Assembly (NCBI GenBank): GCA_049323615.1 | Contig: JBMOPD010000091.1 | Span: 1 to 24,909, forward strand | From: JBMOPD01 sp049323615 | GTDB lineage: Bacteria; Bacillota; Desulfotomaculia; Desulfotomaculales; Desulfocucumaceae | Reading direction: 5' to 3' | Length of the DNA: 24,909 nt | Part shown: in pieces, positions 23,025 through 24,909 of the stretch | How the letters are laid out: each line of letters starts with the position of its first letter | Numbering within the stretch: position 1 is the first letter of the stretch | Made by a program: the position numbers and the translations under genes | The notes under the pieces: model-generated | Databases searched by the model: none | What the model was told of the DNA's origin: nothing | The model's input: only the letters and a program-made list of their open reading frames with translations

Positions 23025-24508
23025 TATCTCACCTCTGAAGTCACTGTTGTTTTCTCCTCCAGGGACACGGTTACGGTGGTTCCCTCCCCCGGCCGGGAGG
23101 AGACTGAAATACTCCCCCCGTGCATATCGACAATGCGCTGGGAAATGGCCAGCCCCAACCCTGTGCCCTTGGGCCTGGTGGTGTAAAAAGGGTCGAATAT
23201 TTTATTCTGGCAGTCCGAATCGATCCCCTCTCCCACATCGGCAAAAGATATTATCACCCGTCCGTCCTCCCTGAAGGTGGTGATGGTAAGCCGCCCTCCT
23301 TCCCCCATGGCCTGGATGGCGTTCAGGCCCAGGTTCAGAAAAACCTGTTTCAGCTGCTGGCTGTCGGCCGGGATATGGGGAATATCCCCGGCAAGGAAAA
23401 GCTTTATATCAACTCCGGCCTGCCGGGCCGAGGGGGAAATCAGGGTCACTGTTTCCCTTACCAGCATGTTTACATCGGTGGGCAGGGCGATGCTTTCCCG
23501 CGGCCGTGCAAAATTGAGCAGTTCCTGAATTATTCTTTCGATACGCAAAACTTCCCGGGTGATAATCCGGGCCTGCTGGTGCAGTTCACCCCCGGGAGGC
23601 AATTCTCTTTCCAGGCACTGGGCAAAACCGCTTATTCCGGTAAGCGGGTTCCTGATTTCGTGAGCCAGGCCCGCGGCCAGTTCCCCCACCGCGGCCAGCC
23701 GCTCCATGCGGTTGATTTGTATTTGCAGGTCGTTTTGACGGGCGACCATTTCGTTGATGGCCAGGGCGATTTCCCCGACTTCCCCGGGCATGCCGGCAAA
23801 GCGAAAGCCGGGGTCGCCCTGCAGCCTTTTCAGGCCGTGCTTGATTATTTCCACATTGCGGGCCACGTTGCCCGCCAGCAGCGCCGCCCCGGCCAGCGCC
23901 ACCAGCAGGCCGATAGCCAGTGCCCAGTAAATGGGGCCCAGCATCCTGGCCACCTGGTTGCGGACGTCAGCCGTAAAGACATTGGCCCAGATGTACCCAA
24001 TAACCCGGCCGCCCCGTTTGATGGGCACCATGGCGTTAACGATATCCCCCCTGACCAGGTTGGCAATCTGCACCCGGGGAACCCCCGTGGCCATTACCTC
24101 TCTTCCCTGGTGGTCGGGGCCGATGGAGAGGCCCACTTTGTCCTGGTACTCGCTGCTGGGGCCGTAAGTGATGATGGCGTCCAGATCCTTGGAATAGTAG
24201 CCTACACCCACTCCCGGATAAGCGGCGGCCACGTGGTCGGTGATTCCCGCCAGGAGCCTGTTGAGTTCCCGGATTTTGGACTGCCGGTCTTCCTGCGGCA
24301 GCCCTCTCTCGCCGAGCAGCTGTTCAAAGCTGCCCGGCAGGGCTGAGTCCAGCTGCCTGGCCACCCCGTATAGCCACCATTCCTTTTCCTGAAAAATCCC
24401 CTGCGAGGCCTGGCGGATCATTAAATAGCTGGTGCAGATCAGCGGAAGGACCGCCAGGGCGATTGTCAGGAGCATGAACTGGTATCTCAGGCGATGTAAA
24501 ATAAACAT
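23024..24508 (-). CDS. Membrane sensor histidine kinase (AtoS/ZraS-like)
   Basis: With the ATG at 24508 the protein has 494 residues. The first membrane helix is at about 11-31 and the extracytoplasmic sensor (single Cache-like by pattern, with YPGVGVGYYSKDLDAIITYGP near 97-116) at about 35-190. The second membrane helix is at about 194-215, then HAMP (about 216-265). HisKA has phospho-acceptor H283 in LAHEIRNPLTGISGF. HATPase has the N box at N396 (NLGLNAIQAM), DVGEGID at about 424-430, FDPFYTT at 438-444, and GTGLGLAIS at 448-456. The frame is open upstream to 24730, but those codons lie in a dyad-rich leader, and GGGAGGG stands seven bases before 24508. The sensed ligand is unknown; short-chain acids are a guess from the transporter next door. 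Confidence 0.93.
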   Translation of the reverse strand: MFILHRLRYQFMLLTIALAVLPLICTSYLMIRQASQGIFQEKEWWLYGVARQLDSALPGSFEQLLGERGLPQEDRQSKIRELNRLLAGITDHVAAAYPGVGVGYYSKDLDAIITYGPSSEYQDKVGLSIGPDHQGREVMATGVPRVQIANLVRGDIVNAMVPIKRGGRVIGYIWANVFTADVRNQVARMLGPIYWALAIGLLVALAGAALLAGNVARNVEIIKHGLKRLQGDPGFRFAGMPGEVGEIALAINEMVARQNDLQIQINRMERLAAVGELAAGLAHEIRNPLTGISGFAQCLERELPPGGELHQQARIITREVLRIERIIQELLNFARPRESIALPTDVNMLVRETVTLISPSARQAGVDIKLFLAGDIPHIPADSQQLKQVFLNLGLNAIQAMGEGGRLTITTFREDGRVIISFADVGEGIDSDCQNKIFDPFYTTRPKGTGLGLAISQRIVDMHGGSISVSSRPGEGTTVTVSLEEKTTVTSEVR

Positions 24509-24868
24509 GCACCGGCCCTCCCGGAACGTGTTTTCGACTATTTTGAAAATTCGTCTTATTGCGGGCCTTTTCCTGCCGCAGGCAAGAAAACGGGCCATAC
24601 CGGCCGGACCGGCCGCGTGTTTTTTATCGTTAGTCTCTATAGCTCTTTGCCGGCGGAAGCCGGCCGCCCTCGAACGCCGCGTCCATGCGGCTCTCGGGCT
24701 TTTGGCCGCATCCGGCGTCCAAATCGTCATCCGTTCCGGCTCATTCGCAAGAGACTGTAACAGTCTCCGTTAATATCGCTCTATTGATGCCTTCTCCCTT
24801 TCGATAGCAACCTCTAAAGTATTGTACGTCCCAAAAGAAGGAGCCGGGCTTTAGGAAAGGCTGTAAGC
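24509..24868 (-). other. Dyad-rich leader upstream of the sensor kinase gene
   Basis: No separate gene is seen in this stretch. On the minus strand it can form several hairpins: GAGACTG/CAGTCTC with a 3-base loop (24751-24767), ATGCGGC/GCCGCAT (24685-24711), and GCCGGC-loop-GCCGGC (24649-24664). A further CGGCCGG/CCGGCCG dyad lies near 24598-24614. Just after the third hairpin the RNA reads GCAAAG...CUAUAG...CUAA, which is loosely like part of a class I c-di-GMP riboswitch. The rest of that consensus is not evident, so I leave it as an unidentified structured leader. The kinase reading frame stays open through the region to 24730, which alone is not evidence of coding. Confidence 0.4.
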
Positions 24869-24903
24869 ATTCTGGATTCTGGATTCTGAATTCTGGATTC
24901 CCG
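24869..24903 (-). repeat. Heptanucleotide repeat, ATTCTGG family
   Basis: The plus-strand units are ATTCTGG, ATTCTGG, ATTCTGA, ATTCTGG, ATTCCCG. In reverse complement the tract is the CCAGAAT/AGAATTC family of 9740-9774, present here in the opposite orientation at the window edge. Confidence 0.8.
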
Positions 24904-24909
24904 CCGCTG

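Noticed and set aside
23120..24346. Long open frame (408 codons) on the plus strand opposite the sensor kinase
   Set aside because: The opposite strand encodes a complete histidine kinase with all motifs. The plus-strand translation is low-complexity Gly/Gln/Pro/His with no recognisable domain.
24509..24730. Possible 74-residue N-terminal extension of the sensor kinase
   Set aside because: The added residues are Arg/Ala-rich with no domain pattern. The DNA is full of dyads, and the ATG at 24508 has GGGAGGG at correct spacing just before the first membrane helix.

Overview
The window is bacterial chromosomal DNA, GC-rich (about 60% in most genes) and densely coding. GTG and TTG starts are frequent and purine-rich ribosome binding sites are strong. 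The gene set suggests a high-GC Firmicute of the Peptococcaceae type (Desulfotomaculum/Pelotomaculum-like): a FadR/YsiA-type TetR regulator, the orphan FlhB-like/FliK-like pair known from Bacillus as YlqH/YlqG, a LigB-AMMECR1 fusion with an AmmeMemoRadiSam radical SAM enzyme, and an ArgJ-based arginine cluster. This taxonomic placement is inference.

Region by region. (1) Bases 1-3425: a dyad element able to fold as a three-way junction; an AMP-forming acyl-CoA synthetase; a universal-stress-protein gene cut short where it meets deoC; and deoC translationally coupled to a FadR-like TetR regulator. (2) Bases 3604-4503, minus strand: a two-gene unit of small flagellar-export-related proteins (FliK-C-like and FlhB-C-like). 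(3) Bases 4694-9735, plus strand: a LysE-family exporter, the LigB-AMMECR1 fusion, its radical SAM partner, a DUF72 protein and SfsA. (4) Bases 9830-19934: terminator, sigma-A promoter overlapped by two ArgR-type ARG boxes, leader hairpin, then argJ-argC-argB-argD-carB-argF-argG and a strong terminator. This covers the acetylated ornithine steps through argininosuccinate. carA and argH are not in the window. argC is AT-rich and of the short (type 2) form, so it looks like a xenologous replacement inside the operon. (5) Bases 19964-24909, minus strand: a sensor kinase and NtrC-type sigma-54 activator, translationally coupled, followed by a terminator. An AtoE-type short-chain fatty acid transporter follows under a good -24/-12 promoter, with a dyad near -80. 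This reads as a self-contained two-component/sigma-54/transporter circuit.

A pattern running through the whole window is short degenerate heptanucleotide repeats in six intergenic gaps. They come in several sequence families but keep the 7-bp period. No rRNA, tRNA, CRISPR array, transposase or phage gene was seen.
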